Shown here in pieces: positions 35,396 through 47,172 of a stretch of DNA of 64,000 nucleotides (its first letter is position 1; every line of letters starts with the position of its first letter). The DNA comes from Euborellia annulipes (taxonomy: Eukaryota; Arthropoda; Insecta; Dermaptera; Anisolabididae), in the NCBI GenBank assembly GCA_023213315.1, contig JAKCPI010005233.1, positions 48,961 through 112,960 of the forward strand, written 5' to 3'. Under the pieces are notes generated by a model. It saw only the letters and a program-made list of their open reading frames with translations. It searched no databases and had not been told where the DNA came from. The position numbers were made by a program, and so were the translations under genes.

Positions 35396-35594
35396 TATGT
35401 AAGCCGTGAAGAAAATTCATACATGACTAAAATTGCTTTCTGAATAACCGAATGCCGTGCTGTGGTCCAGTGGTTAGGCCCACCGAGTATAAATTGATGG
35501 ATCCGTGGGTCGACTCCCTGCGGTGCTCTAACTTTTGTCAGCTATTTGAATTAATAAATATTAAATTGTGTGAATTTTCTTCACGGCTTACATA
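35396..35594. mobile_element. Small TIR-flanked unit around the right tRNA-like copy
   Basis: 24-bp inverted ends: TATGTAAGCCGTGAAGAAAA... at 35396-35419 and its complement ...TTTTCTTCACGGCTTACATA at 35571-35594. They enclose the right-hand tRNA-like unit. The ends have no counterpart around the left unit, so the foldback partly overlaps a separate structure. Confidence 0.65.
35436..35550 (+). repeat. tRNA-like unit (SINE head), right copy
   Basis: CCGAATGCCGTGCTGTGG, A box TGGTCCAGTGGTTAGGCC (35463-35480), B box GTGGGTCGACTCCC (35506-35519). Slightly diverged from the left copy (GGGTCGAC for GGTTCGAC). Confidence 0.75.
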
Positions 35595-35639
35595 TAATAT
35601 TTGAAAATAAAAATATTTTTGCATTAATCGTGGTTTATT

Positions 35640-35835
35640 TTAATTCAGTAATCAATAATACAAAAAATTGTTACTAACTACGATAAATTACAACGTTTCG
35701 GCCACTATTTGTGCAGCTGTCATCAGAAAATGCATTCACTTTGACAACACTAATCTGTCAAATTCAATGGATTAACTTATGACGGCAGAAACGTTGTAAT
35801 TTATCGTAGTTAGAAACAAGTTTTTGTATTATTAA
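35640..35835. repeat. Foldback with a hammerhead-like motif
   Basis: Left arm AATACAAAAAATTGTTACTA...ACGATAAATTACAACGTTTC; right arm GAAACGTTGTAATTTATCGT...TTTTTGTATTATTAATTA. Arms about 55 bp. The left arm holds an intact hammerhead-like core (35694-35726, minus). The right arm has only CTTATGACGGCAGAAACG, where stem II is lost. Confidence 0.75.
35694..35726 (-). ncRNA. Hammerhead ribozyme-like motif
   Basis: Minus strand: CTGATGA, CAGCTGC, ACAAATA, GTGGCC, GAAACG. Core bases are complete. Stem II has five pairs (two G-U) if register-shifted by one. Closely related to 3531-3563. Confidence 0.62.
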
Positions 35836-36307
35836 TTACAGAAATATTGCCATCCTAAAAGCACGTTGAGTCCAAGTGCAAAATATCAAAACTTATCGGA
35901 GAGTTAGAGAAAAAATAGGCAAGAGAAAGTAAAAAATATCTACAAGATTTTATGCAGAGAGACAAAAGCAAGTTTGAATGCTAATAATTTCATAGTTCCC
36001 TGGATTTATTTACAATTTTATTCAATTATTTGTTGCTAATTAATCATATTAAATTTCAAAATTCTATGTAGGGAATACAATTTGCATTTATTAATCAAGG
36101 GGATGAGTAATAATTCGTGTCGAATTTCGAACCAAGGACAACATGATTACTAATCACTCATTTAGAGCACTGGGACTGGATGTTCTCTCTAATTATAAAC
36201 AATATTATGATTATAATATGTAAATTGTTAAGCAGAGCATTGAGTGGATTGAAGGGGTTGGCATCCATTACCATGATATAAGTCAAAATAATCGGAAATT
36301 GGCTCAC
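35836..36307. other. Sema2a: Intron next to the semaphorin exon
   Basis: Contains an orphan TCTGG-family terminus (GGCAAGAGAAAGTAAAAA, 35920-35937). The remainder is unique AT-rich DNA up to the donor. Confidence 0.45.
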
Positions 36308-36370
36308 CTCTGATTTCCCTTTGGAGACGCAATTGGCGACATTCGTTGGCTCCAAGCTCAAGGAATCCCT
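36308..36370 (-). CDS. Sema2a: Semaphorin sema-domain exon, 21 codons, upstream of the 2255-2362 exon
   Basis: Minus strand: acceptor TTGATTGTTTCAG, then 63 bases, then donor GTGAGCC. The frame reads RDSLSLEPTNVANCVSKGKS plus a final E, phase 0 at both ends. Joined to the next exon it gives ...CVSKGKSE-LFDCRNHIRV..., the order expected in the sema domain, where a Cys-x(2-3)-KGK segment comes just before C-x-N-x-I-R-V. The separation from the downstream exon is 33,945 bp, a single very large intron. The preceding exon (signal peptide and first propeller blade, family wording near LYVGAMDR) was sought on the minus strand from 36371 to 64000 and not recognised, so it probably lies beyond the window or is too diverged for me to see. 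Read alone the exon is short; the joint frame, phase and motif order make the call. Confidence 0.87.
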
Positions 36371-36449
36371 CTGAAACAATCAAGATATATTTTATTAATA
36401 ATTAACTGAAAAAAAGTAAAAATAGGTTAAGAAAATCCGACACAAAGTA

Positions 36450-36884
36450 CAGGGTTAAAAATTTTCAACGGATATTCATAAACAAGTATAGGAAGTCTCT
36501 TACACAAACTGTTTATGACTTTAACATTCGGGTATATGAAATGGTTCATATACTAAAAAATGAACTTTCATAAACCAATTTATAAGTTTCATAAACGGCT
36601 TTATGAAAATTTTCATACACTAGTTTAAAAAAATAGGTCCCTCGAGAGGTTTGAACTCGTGCTCTTGGTTTCTTCCCTTCATATTTGAATTTGTACTACG
36701 CCTTTACCATCTCAACTACTTATTTTGTTAAGAAAATCATACTTTTTTAAGCTACTTAAATTTCATTCATATTTTTTTAGCTTAATAAACTAGTTTATGA
36801 ATTTTATTTCACAAAGTGGGTATATTAAAATTCAAGCACGACAGTATATGAAAAACGATTGAAAATTCATATTTTTTTACAGTG
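36450..36884. mobile_element. MITE/SINE composite with CACTGTAAAAA ends (copy 1)
   Basis: Ends CAGGGTTAAAAATTTTCAA and TTGAAAATTCATATTTTTTT plus ACAGTG. Matches 51284-51661 across its length (ACACAAACTGTTTATG, ACATTCGGGTATAT, TTCAAGCACGA). The interior holds a minus-strand tRNA-like segment: box A near ATGGTAAAGGCG (36698-36716) and box B GAGTTCAAACCTC (36645-36657). No clear target duplication. Confidence 0.75.
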
Positions 36885-39800
36885 ACTTACTTAAATAACA
36901 CAGGCCTGAGAATTTCAAATTTTGGGATGTTTTTTTTAAGGTTTTAGGTATTTTTGTGTGCTGATTCCAAAAAGCAAGGCGATTTTTATTAAAATTATTA
37001 TAAAGAAAGAAATCTCTAAATTCAAATCGCTGTTTGTTTTATATTTTATTACAAAAAAATTGATATGAGCTAAAAGAATGTTTAAACCCCTAAAAAAAAA
37101 GTTATAAAAAATGGTGTTTGAAAGTAACTGGAAAAGTGTAAAACTGAAAATGTTGAGGATATAATCACAAATTTAAATGAAGATTTTTTGTATTATTTTT
37201 CTCATACAAAAGAAAAAAAGTCACCTGCGATTAAAAATGACTGTGAGCGGGGTTCTTTAAAAAATTTACATAATTATATTATCCTTCATCAAGTCTAAGG
37301 TTTAAATTAAAGTATATTTACGAAAAAGATCACTCTTTTCTAATATACCCTTATAACAAATATAAATCTCGAATTTCATAAGCTTTAGCGGTTTCAACTT
37401 TCCATAATAAAATGTTTTTTTCATCTCTGATAATACTAAATTAATTTGTATTATTTGAAATAATAACATTGAATATATATGAAAAAATTTAGTCAATAAT
37501 ATCTTTGTTCTAATAATGTAATCGGATATGCTGGAGAGTGGAGGGTTCCCAAGCAGGCTCACCTATCGTTATTTACGAGTACCTCTACATTCAGATCAAA
37601 TTCAATTGTAGAGACAATAAGAAACCATCAGCATGAATAGAATTTTAATCAACGAAGTCAATATTATTATTATTATATATCATGTTTCATCTAAGGAAGG
37701 AAATAAACATTGAGGTTTTCTGATTCTAAAATAAATAAATCTGTGCATGTATTTGAACAACTAACGAAAAAAAAAACAATAAAATTAGACAAAGAGAACT
37801 TTCTTTTCTGAATGTACATTTTTAATTTTATTTTAATTTTAATTAAAATTCAAGTTAGATATTTTTTGGGTATTATTTGAGATAACTCAATCCCCCCCTT
37901 TTTTCATTTTTTTAAAAAATTTTCCTAATAGTAATTTTTTTTTAATTAAAAAAATTAATTAACATAATTTTTTAATTTTTATCAAAAAAAAAAAATATAT
38001 ATATTTTTAATAAGAAAATTTTTAGTGAATTTAATTCATTAAAACAAAATTCCTTAAAATGACCCCCAATTATTTGATATACAATTTTAGAAGTTTATAT
38101 GCCCTTAATTATGAAAATTATACTTTTATTAAAGATCAAGCAGAAATATCTGACTATTCTTTTGTTGGGATTAAGGGTGAAAATAAAATATTTTTTAATG
38201 TTTAGTAAATAAGATTTCAAACAAGTAGCTTAAAATAAATATACAGTAACATTTATTTTAGTTAAAAAATTAATGAAATGTAAAAATAGTGAATTCGAAT
38301 TTGAAAGTCAATGGTATAATAATTATTGTAAATTGAATGAATTAAACATACGTACGTATATGAGCAACGCCGCAAGGCATATTTCCATTTTCTCGTTTAT
38401 GTGAATGTGAAAAACTAAGAGTTGTGAAATTTAATTTTATGTTCATATAGAATTAGATGACTATATAAATTTAGTTGAATAAAGAAATATATCTATTAGA
38501 TATGCAAAATCTCAAAACCTGACTATAATGAAATAAAACTGGAGTGAACTCAATTATAATCTCGGCCGGAGAAATAATGCAGTTAGCTGTTACAATTTCA
38601 TCGTAGTATATGTTAATATTGACAATGAATTAATTAGCATATCAGAGACTTTAACCTTGTTAAGAGGGAGTTAAGATGATATGGTTCTAGTTATCTAAAC
38701 ATTACTTGCAGTCCAACAAGCATCAATATAGGCAGCAGATAGCTCCTACGAGGATTAAAAAAAATTCTAAAAGCAGAATAGAAAGAAAGAGAGAGTAAAA
38801 GAGGGGACGGGGGAGGGGGGGGGAGGAAATGAAGGTATCTTTTGTATTCAGCCTTGAAATTAAACATAACGTGTAGGGTGAAGATTTAATAACAGATAGG
38901 AGTATTATTAAGAGCCATCACTGAAATTTTGTAATTTAATAGGGGAAGTAATTACAACATGCGGGGCCCAAGTTTGAAAGAGAGAGAATCTATGAAAATG
39001 GCTTCTAATAAAAATATGGAAAATATTTTGCCTGATATGAAAATGATTGCTCATTTTGTGTGCTACTAATTCAAACTAAGGTAAAAACAGAAGTTAGTAG
39101 CTGAGAAGAATATAAATAATAAAAGGAAGAGTTGAAAATCAATTATTTTAGGCCTATTATTCAAGTCAGGAAGTGATGCGATTTGATTACTCCAAAAAGT
39201 AACTGTCTTGCTAGGGCGGGTCCCCGATTCCTTCATCATTGGTATTGATGTTGAATACATTTTTGTCAGCCTTTAATTCGGTCTTATAAGCTTAGTCATT
39301 TAGTCACTCAATTATTTTAAATAAAGCAATAACTCGAATAGTACAATCTTACTATGGTACTGTTAGAAATTTAAGTTTTAAAAAGTTAAGGTTGTTGGGA
39401 CGTTAAGGCACTTATACCAGTATATATTAACAGCTAATTTTTTAATATGTTATTAATTACTATCACATACCTATAAAATAATTTTTTGAAGCAGATCTGA
39501 CGCAGGGTTATCTTGTAATTATTTAAAAAAACTGAAATTTAACATGTAGTCTATTGAGAATATCGACCAAAAGCCCTCATATCGAATTATTTAGCCTCTC
39601 CTGATATAGGTAAAAAAAAAAAAAAAAACTTACATTATATCAATTAGCTCTCGTATAATACGTTAAAAATAAAATCAAAAGTTTCTGACGAGGGCTTTTA
39701 AAGATATTTTAACAAGAAAGTGAAAAAATTCCCGAAAATGACAGTCGGCCATATTAAAAAAAAAGGAAGTCATGGGACTCAGACCAGTTTGGCAACGTCG

Positions 39801-42290
39801 CATAAAATAAATCCCGTCTTTTAGTTTACAGTTATATTTTTTCCAATTTATTATATTTTTTTCTCGCAAATCGCCCATTGTGTCTAAACTGATATGCATT
39901 ACTCATTGTAATATTATAAATAAAATACAACTGAACACTATACAAGATCAACATAATCAGCTGTTAAATGCAAATTTCAGATCTATATTATGCAAAGAAA
40001 TACTTGAGTCAAAAGTCATTTTGGGTAATTAAATTATTAACTTAATCCAATTATAAATTATGATAGGTCACGACTAAATTATAATAATTAATTTATGCAT
40101 TCAAACTTTTCATTTTATTTAAAAAAAAAAAAAAAAATTAGAATCTATTATGACTTACGGAGTACTATCCGAACAACCTTCAAAAAAATTTTGACCATTT
40201 TTTTTGTTTTGAGTCAATTTCTAGAGGGAGGGTCAATAATCTTTTTCCCCAGGGGTTATTTAATTGCTTTTATATAAAAGAAGATGGAAATCTACTTTTG
40301 AACTACAGCACAAAAGTTTCCATTAAAGATTTTTCATAAAAAAAAAAACAACTAAGTCATCACTTGAGAAAATTCACTGTGCTTTATTCACCTCACTGTT
40401 TCTAGTTAATTACTTAATTAATCCTGTTTCAAATAGTCCGGTAAATCGGTGGAACCGATTACTATTCTACAGAAATAAACATTGCTACAAATTCATTGGA
40501 ACAAGTCTTCTTCTTAAATGGAGTTGTCCAAAATGGCACAAGTCATTTACATAAAAATAAATGAAACAATTCAAAGGTTAATATTAAATATTTCCTTCCC
40601 GCAGCCTTTCTGCTGCCTGGTCATTTTTCTGATTCTACAAATAAGATATTTTCTCGTTTGCCATTTCGTAACCTTCACTTCACCTCTTATCATTTGCATT
40701 CAGATATCTTTTTCTTTTCTGAACAATTTTTTCCCTCAACTCGATTGAAATTGTTTTCCCAAGAACCTAAGCGATTTTTTTTTGTTTGATCTTCTTAAAT
40801 GAAATCCTGATTTGTTCTAATAAATAAAGAAATCTTGCAAGTCAAATAATACGTACGTAGTTCTATTTCCCTGCAGAAAACCTTACGTAAGAGCAAATAG
40901 CGAGGCGGCCCGTCTCGACGCGAGATTGATCCTCTTAACTGACAAATGATGGATGATTTGGCCAAAGTGGATGGCACGCGTGCCACCCCCTGCTCCAGGG
41001 GGTGCCTCACTGCCTTTCACAAAACCACCCATTTGCTATCAAACCATATTATTTTTTTTAAGACAGATAATTTCTTTCCTTCTATCTGTTTCTTGGTTTG
41101 CTCCAAGAAGCAAAAAAAAAAAAAAAGAAATAAAAGGGAATCGAAGTTTTTAGAGATCTGGAAAAGTTTCGTTTAATTTTCAGAATTGTTGAATGAACCA
41201 AGTCCTCTCTCTACAGGATGGTCCTTTCCAAATCTTTACGAGAATACAGATTCAGTCCTAAACTAATCAGAATAAAATTTTGATTTTAGCTAATGTATTA
41301 GAAAAGTTTTCTATTGCAGTTTGCAAAGATAAGTTTTATTAAGTTAGAAATAAAAAAAAAATGTAGAGGAAAGAAAAAAAAACAATGAGAACACTTATTT
41401 AGATTAATTCATTTAAACTTTCAAAATTGTTATGATGATTTTAAAAACATTAATTATATATTTCGATATTTAATTAAATATAATTCACCTTAAATATATA
41501 CAAAATTTCATGCATCAACTTGTAACGAAATAGTTGCAGAAAAGTTGAATTTGATTATAGTTAGTAGTTAGTCGAGGGGATGCAATGAAATTGAGGTCAA
41601 CTCAGGTTCAAATCAATCTCGTGGTGAAAAATGATCCAACTCCAGCAGTGATGCCTTCCGCAGTATACTCCCATCAAAGTTGCTCCCCACACCGTGTCAG
41701 TTCTGACACTAATGACTCAAATTAATTATAAAAACGATAATTTGAGAAAAATCATGAAAAGTACTTTTGATAAAGGGGAATAAAATATTTTTTTTTGTAT
41801 AAAAAGGAAGGAGAAGAGTGCTATAAAATTTCTTAGCACCAGGCGTCTTTATGTGGGTGTGAACAGAATATTTGAATGCTAACAGCTATGATATCAATAT
41901 ATTAAGCACAGGATATTAAATAGCAAATATTAAACGCTAATCAAAGGATGAATATCCGAATTAATTTCAAACACAAATTAAAAGACGATTATTCATTTTA
42001 TTAGTGCAAGACACTCATATAAAATATTAATTCAAGTTAATGCCTAATATAATGACAATGGTTGAAACTAAGATAGGGATCTGATAATTGTGAAACAGAA
42101 AAACGTGACACTATGAAAAAGGGAAGCCCGAGGGGCTCGAAGTCGCTCTCCCCCATTGGCCCGCAATAAAACTTTATAAATTAAAAATTGATAACTTCAA
42201 GGGTTGCTTGATGTGATGATTATATAGGAAATGGAGAAGAAAAGCAGGTTCGCTTGAACGAAATAAATTTTCAAAAAAAAAACGAAAAAA
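36885..42290. other. Mostly unique AT-rich intron
   Basis: Holds a unique-looking segment 38550-38760 with homeodomain-like TAATTAG words and a GC-rich block 40880-41030 (CGAGGCGGCCCGTCTCGACG, then GCACGCGTGCCACCCCC). A plus-strand segment 41560-41720 has a weak tRNA-like B box (GGTTCAAATCAATC). No supported exon. Confidence 0.35.
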
Positions 42291-42291
42291 A

Positions 42292-42632
42292 TCTGGTGTG
42301 ACTGGTCGCACAACTTTCTCTTACCTTCAATAATTGAAAGTTGTGTTCTGTGCTTGAACATCAGATTTTTTGTCTCGACATATATTTACCTTTTGGTGGT
42401 ATCTTTGACCGATCTTGTTCAAAAGCTTCGTGTTTTGTTAAGTATAAAATTTCGACCCCCTTGCTCTTTTCGTTCTGAGATATTTTGTTCGCAGACATAC
42501 CATTTTGCGGGACCCACTTTTTTGGACTCAGGGCACCTCAAAACGTGTATTTCCATCGAAATCTCGAAATCAAATTTTCGACATGAAAACAATACTTCCT
42601 CTATATATATTAACATATATAGCGGAGAATAA
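42292..42632 (+). mobile_element. TCTGG-hairpin element, internally deleted
   Basis: Hairpin TCTGGTGTGACTGGTCGCAC to 42370 after a 7-base A run, then directly the 3' core (GACCGATCTTGTTCAAAAGC, GCGGGACCCACTTTTTTGG). It ends near ATATATAGCGGAGAAT. The CATGGCAACC/AAAGTACATCAG middle is missing. It lies tail-to-tail with the next copy. Confidence 0.83.
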
Positions 42633-42693
42633 AGTGATAAAGATTCCCAATAGAAACTGCAATTTTATATTCTCTTTGAATTTTTACTTTTCT

Positions 42694-43118
42694 TGCTTTC
42701 TCTTAACTATAATGTATATAGAGAGAAAAAGTATTGGATTCATATCGAGATTTTGATGGAAATACAGGGTCCTATGAGTTCAAAAAAGTGGGTTCCGCAA
42801 AAATGTCTGTCTGTGATCAAAATAAAGTTTGAAGGAATTGAGATACGTAGTTGGAATTTTATATTTAAGTTAGGTACACCATTGAGGCGCGAAAATCTCT
42901 ATATTCTAAGATAAGCCTTTAAGTTTTTAGCCAAAAAATACTTTACTTTACTTTAAATACTTTATTAAATTTTCACAAAATTCGCTCTAACATAATCCAC
43001 TGAGGAAAATAACGGTATATGTCGACACAAAAATCTGGTCTGACAAGCCCAGAGCACAACTTTAAATTCCGAAGCTAAGAGAAAGTTGAGTGCTGTGCAA
43101 CCATCACACCAGTTTTTT
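42694..43118 (-). mobile_element. TCTGG-hairpin element, internally deleted, inverted neighbour
   Basis: Plus strand: GCTTTCTCTTAACTATAATG, GAGAAAAAGTATTGGATTC, GTTCCGCAAAAATGTCTG, then after a deletion the hairpin 43028-43118 (AATCTGGTCTGACAAGCCC ... CATCACACCAG). Diverged about as much as its partner. Confidence 0.8.
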
Positions 43119-43455
43119 TTATTATTGTAATTAATAAAGTATTTATAAAAATACAACCTCAAAATAAATAATAATCATTTTAAGAAACTTGAGATGAGGA
43201 CGTTTTGCAGCCTATTACTATTTAATTTTATTTAAATATAATGGAAAAGGGATATGTAAAAATATAATTAAAAAAATGGCATTTATAAGGGAAAATAATT
43301 TAAGGGTAGTCACCCTCAAAGTGAGTGCAAAAGAATATTTGATATAGTCATATTGAAAAAAAAATTCCGTTAGCAGAATGGGAATGTATTTCTATTAAAA
43401 AGTAAAATTCTCATTTGGGTCCAAATAGAAAAATTAGATAAGAGAAACAAGAGTG

Positions 43456-43491
<36 letters not shown>

Positions 43492-45595
43492 CAAGCAGGC
43501 CCGAGCCTTCCTTCTTTTTTGTTCGCTCGCTCGTGCATCCAAGTGCGAAAAATTGTCGGTTTTTTTTACTGTGTTTATATTTAAATGAGGGTAACCCATC
43601 CTAGAATGCTGAATTATCCTAATCGATTTGACGTCATACCAGAGGTATTTATTTAAATATTCCTTTTCTGAATTATATAAAAACAATTACCAGCATGTGG
43701 AGGAGAGGGGGGATGGTCTCGATCTTTTCTTCTCCCCCCGCCCCTCTAACTCCCCACTCTAAAAAAAATTATTTTTCTTTGTTTTAGATAAAAATATTAA
43801 TTTAACGCCTTGTTAAAAATTTCTCCTTCTCCACCCTCATTCAAATCATACCCAATTAGGCCTACTATCTGATTCAACCAAAAGTATACCAAGTTCTGAC
43901 TCAGCCTTTCTTAGAGAGCTTAGAGACGTGAATAGAGAGGTGATGTTAATTTATATAGGGGTCTATTTTAAATATTATTTGATAACTTTTAACAAATTTT
44001 GCCTTTTGCCTGTATAATTTGTATACAGGCTAAGCGTTAGAGCTAATTGCTAGAGCGTATACTTTTGGCTGATACAGATAGTATCTTCCATAGTGTGTAT
44101 ACAAAATATTTTTTTCGATAACAATTTCTTAATAATAATTTATTTTGGATTTTACATTTAATTATATTTACATACAAATATTATACTCATAAGCCTTTAG
44201 TTTTGGTTTATTTTGGCCGCTTTTGAGTGTAGCTAGAAAGAATTTTAGATATTTTAATGGGAATAGAATTTGATATAACATTTTATTGATAGAGGGAATT
44301 TATTTATTTGGGCTTATGGAAAAAGCGCGGGCGAGAAAGAGAGAGAAAACGATTTTTTTATTATGCATTTTCACATTGAAATTAAACTGTATGTTCAAAT
44401 GATATCTTGAATTCTTAGGTTTATAAAAAATAGCAAAGATAATTGAATATTGCTCGATATCGTATAGCAAAGGGGTGTTTAATAAATAAATTAATTAATG
44501 TCCCTATGTATCGTAAATAATAATTTTTTAAAAGTCTATAAGCTACAGATGCTAAAATAGACATTCATTAGATATTATTATTCAATAATATATAATATAT
44601 AATATACAGGACTATGGCTTGAAATTTTTATAAATAGCTCGATTTTCTCAGCTTCCTCTGGACCAAATCTCAAGGATAATAATTAAGATGTTTGTCTCCA
44701 GCCCTGGGCCATTATTACACAATAATCTCAAAGGCCAATCGATCATTTTAAAAACAATGTTTGTTCATAGACTTATATCACATCAAAGGTAAATATCTCA
44801 AAAAACGAAGGGGGAACGATTTTGAATCTGTAATCATAAATGTTCTCAAAAAGAGAAGGGGAGGGGGTTACTATCTAATAAAAACATTTATTTCCTCTTT
44901 CTCCCTAAATAGCCTACTTTACTTAGATAAATTAGAAAAATTAGTTATTTATTCACAAATAGGATTAGGATATTCATATTTTAAAATTTCGTTCCAACTC
45001 TTCAATCAGCCGAGAGCCAATATAAACATTGAGCTATTCTATTCATATTTAATAAAACTTTTTTTTTTAAAAGGCCTACATTGATATTGTAAATTTCATT
45101 ATCATGCAAGGTGAAAAAATGCTGGTAAAATTGAAAAATAGCTTTCTAGTGTATAAATTTAATCTCCGCAACAGAAGCCATCCATATAAATCTAATTTAT
45201 AGATCTCATTAATCTATTTAAAGTCCATTAAAACATTGTGCTTGATCCTAGTAATAAATACTGTATATGCAGGCCAGAAATAAATTGTCCTGGCTGCAAC
45301 AACGTTAAGCCAGCCGCATGTTGATTCAAATGTATTTGAATTCGACCCATAAGCGATATCAGGCCAGGTTAATCCTATTTTGATTAGAAATGAGCTTTTT
45401 TTTATTACTTGCGACGTCTATGTGTGGTATATGCACTGATTTTTTTTTAATTATTATACCATTGTAATGATTTATTGATAAAAATATGATTGAAAAATTT
45501 GGGGATGCTAGGGCAGCTTATAACAGAAAAAACTCTTAATATTTTGGTAGTAACCCTTTAATAAATGATAGTTAATACTCTCAAAAAATTCATTT
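43119..45595. other. AT-rich intron with AG repeat and hairpins
   Basis: (GA)15 at 43459-43489. Hairpin TGCCTGTATAATTTGTATACAGGC near 44008-44031 (written as TGCCTGTATA / TATACAGGC). A possible conserved block lies at 45150-45420. The 107-codon frame 44761-45084 has no start context, homology or splice support. Confidence 0.38.
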
Positions 45596-46049
45596 CTAAT
45601 ATTTATATTTTGTTACCATGACAACCATTTCTCCTATCCTTCCTATGGAGTACTAAAGTCTTCAAAAGATTTCAAAGGCAAAATGAAAATATACATTTTA
45701 AAGAGCATCTAAAAAATAGTTGATTTATGAATTTTAATCAAAATAGTTGGAGCGAATTTTGAGAAAATCGGGAAAAACTGAAAAAGTGCATCAGTAAAGT
45801 ACTAGTACTCTTGGGTCGATTTTGATTAAAAGATTATTTTCACACCTCAGGGGGGTGCTTAACAAAAATATAAAATTTCGACCTCGTAGCTCATTTCCTT
45901 CGTGCTTAAAAATGTCCACACTGACCATGTTGCAAAAACCATCAGTGGTCCTCAAAACTTGTATATCTATCAAAAGCTCGAATCTAATTCTTGATATGAA
46001 TCTAATACTTTCTCTCTATATATATCGACATATATAGGTAAGAGAAAGT
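45596..46049 (+). mobile_element. TCTGG-hairpin element, 5' hairpin lost
   Basis: TTTGTTACCATGACAACC, GAAAAAGTGCATCAGTAAAG, CTCGTAGCTCATTTCC, AATACTTTCTCTCTATATAT, GGTAAGAGAAAGT at 46037-46049. Confidence 0.85.
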
Positions 46050-46889
46050 AAATAAAAATTGAAAAAAATTCGATGTCAAATATCTCAAAAACTATTTGAT
46101 AAATCGAAAATCGAGTAATTTTTACATACTTGTTTATGCTCTAAAAGAATCTACAATTAAACTTTTAAAATTGAACGAACAGAAAGACAGAATTATAGAT
46201 TACAATAACGAACTGAATTCGTTGAAAATTCTCTCAGCTTGTTCCAGGTCAAAATAAAATTCAGCCCATATTATTAACACTAAATGTTTTTCTTTTCTAT
46301 TTATTTTATTACGTAAATTCTACCCTATTTTATCAATCACCCTCTGCTACCCTCCTAGAGGCATAAAAGAATCCATAAAGTTAGAAATAAAGAGACAATA
46401 TCATTCTAAATATACCAAATGAATAGAATTTATTTGTCTTTGGGAAGCAGCTGCAGAATCAACTGCATTATGGGAAATTAATCCAGGCCCTGCCACTTGT
46501 AAGCCACTCGCCTCAATAAGATGTAAATCTGGATCTACTGAATATAAATTATATATTTAATTTAATTTTTTATTACATAAAATTAAATATACAAATATGT
46601 TTTAAGAAATTAATATTTATTAAAAAGTATTTTGTGTCATCCTTGGATAACACAAAAGTGTCGAAATACGTACTAAGTGTTAATTATTTAATATCTCGAA
46701 ACATATAAATGAGTGTATTTGTGTAAGATTTGTTTACAAAATTTCATATATTTATTCTTAGCGAATGGTTTTTTAGTTTCCTCAAAATCCAAAATTGTTT
46801 TCCCATGAATCCCGATAAAACAAAAGTTTAAGTTACTGCCCAATCAGAAAAAAGTAGCCAGATGAAAACAATAATTTTTTTATATTTTG
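46050..46889. promoter_or_regulatory. Unique intron with a possible conserved block at 46425-46530
   Basis: The block has GGGAAGCAGCTGCAGAATC and TTATGGGAAATTAATCCAGG: E-box, OTX-type TAATCC and other motif-like words in a GC-balanced island. It is only a guess that it is a cis-regulatory element; conservation data would decide. Confidence 0.2.
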
Positions 46890-47172
46890 TAACCTGCGTT
46901 TCGAGCGCTTATCGCGATCACTTTCAGGCCAAACAAAATTGTCAATTCAGTACATATGTCAGGTACTCATGTTCTCATGTTCAATAGATGTTTATGTTAA
47001 TGTGTCATATGTGCAGCAACAAAAAGAAACGCATTCAAAAGTGACTTGATTATTTTGTTTTAGTTACTGCGCAAATTAATATAATCATGTATGAACATGA
47101 GATAAATACCCAGGATCTGACCTCTGAACTTAATTGATTTCCCTGAAGACAAAGGCCAAACGGCGACTAGAA
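46890..47172. repeat. Pair of inverted, degenerate hammerhead-like motifs
   Basis: Minus 46897-46927: CTGAAAGTGATCGC, GATAA, GCGCTCGAAACG, stem II GATCGC/GCGCTC with one mismatch. Plus 47143-47167: CTGAAGACAAAGGCCAAACG, missing the G before AAA. They face outward about 250 bp apart like the better pairs, but sequence symmetry between the arms is weak. Confidence 0.5.

Larger units (their letters stand above)
34775..35570. repeat. Foldback built from two inverted tRNA-like units
   Basis: Left arm from CAATTTAATATTTATTAATT through a tRNA-like unit to ATTCGGTTATTTG and GAAAGCAATTTTAGTCAT (to about 35256). Right arm is its complement: ATGACTAAAATTGCTTTC, the tRNA-like unit, then TTAATAAATATTAAATTG. 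The loop is about 165 bp. A hAT MITE (34847-35161) interrupts the left arm only, so the fold predates it. Confidence 0.82.
2363..36307 (-). other. Sema2a: Intron of the semaphorin gene (about 33.9 kb), repeat-filled
   Basis: Bounded by the donor after the 36308-36370 exon and the acceptor before the 2255-2362 exon, phase 0. I saw no other convincing exon inside it. Its content is annotated separately: nested TCTGG-hairpin elements, hAT and Tc1-like MITEs, hammerhead-like motifs, tRNA-like units and palindromes. An unannotated alternative exon cannot be excluded by eye. Confidence 0.75.

Noticed and set aside
37302..37566. Donor-like CGATAG/GTGAGC on the minus strand near 37562
   Set aside because: The upstream frame shows no acceptor and no semaphorin similarity.
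40885..40940. Possible minus-strand exon (CATTTGTCAG acceptor, TTAC/GTAAGG donor)
   Set aside because: The implied peptide is short, Arg-rich and unlike the semaphorin N-terminus; the acceptor has a poor pyrimidine tract.
44761..45084. 107-codon frame, the longest in the window
   Set aside because: Lys/Leu/Phe-rich translation of AT-rich DNA with no family resemblance and no flanking gene structure.
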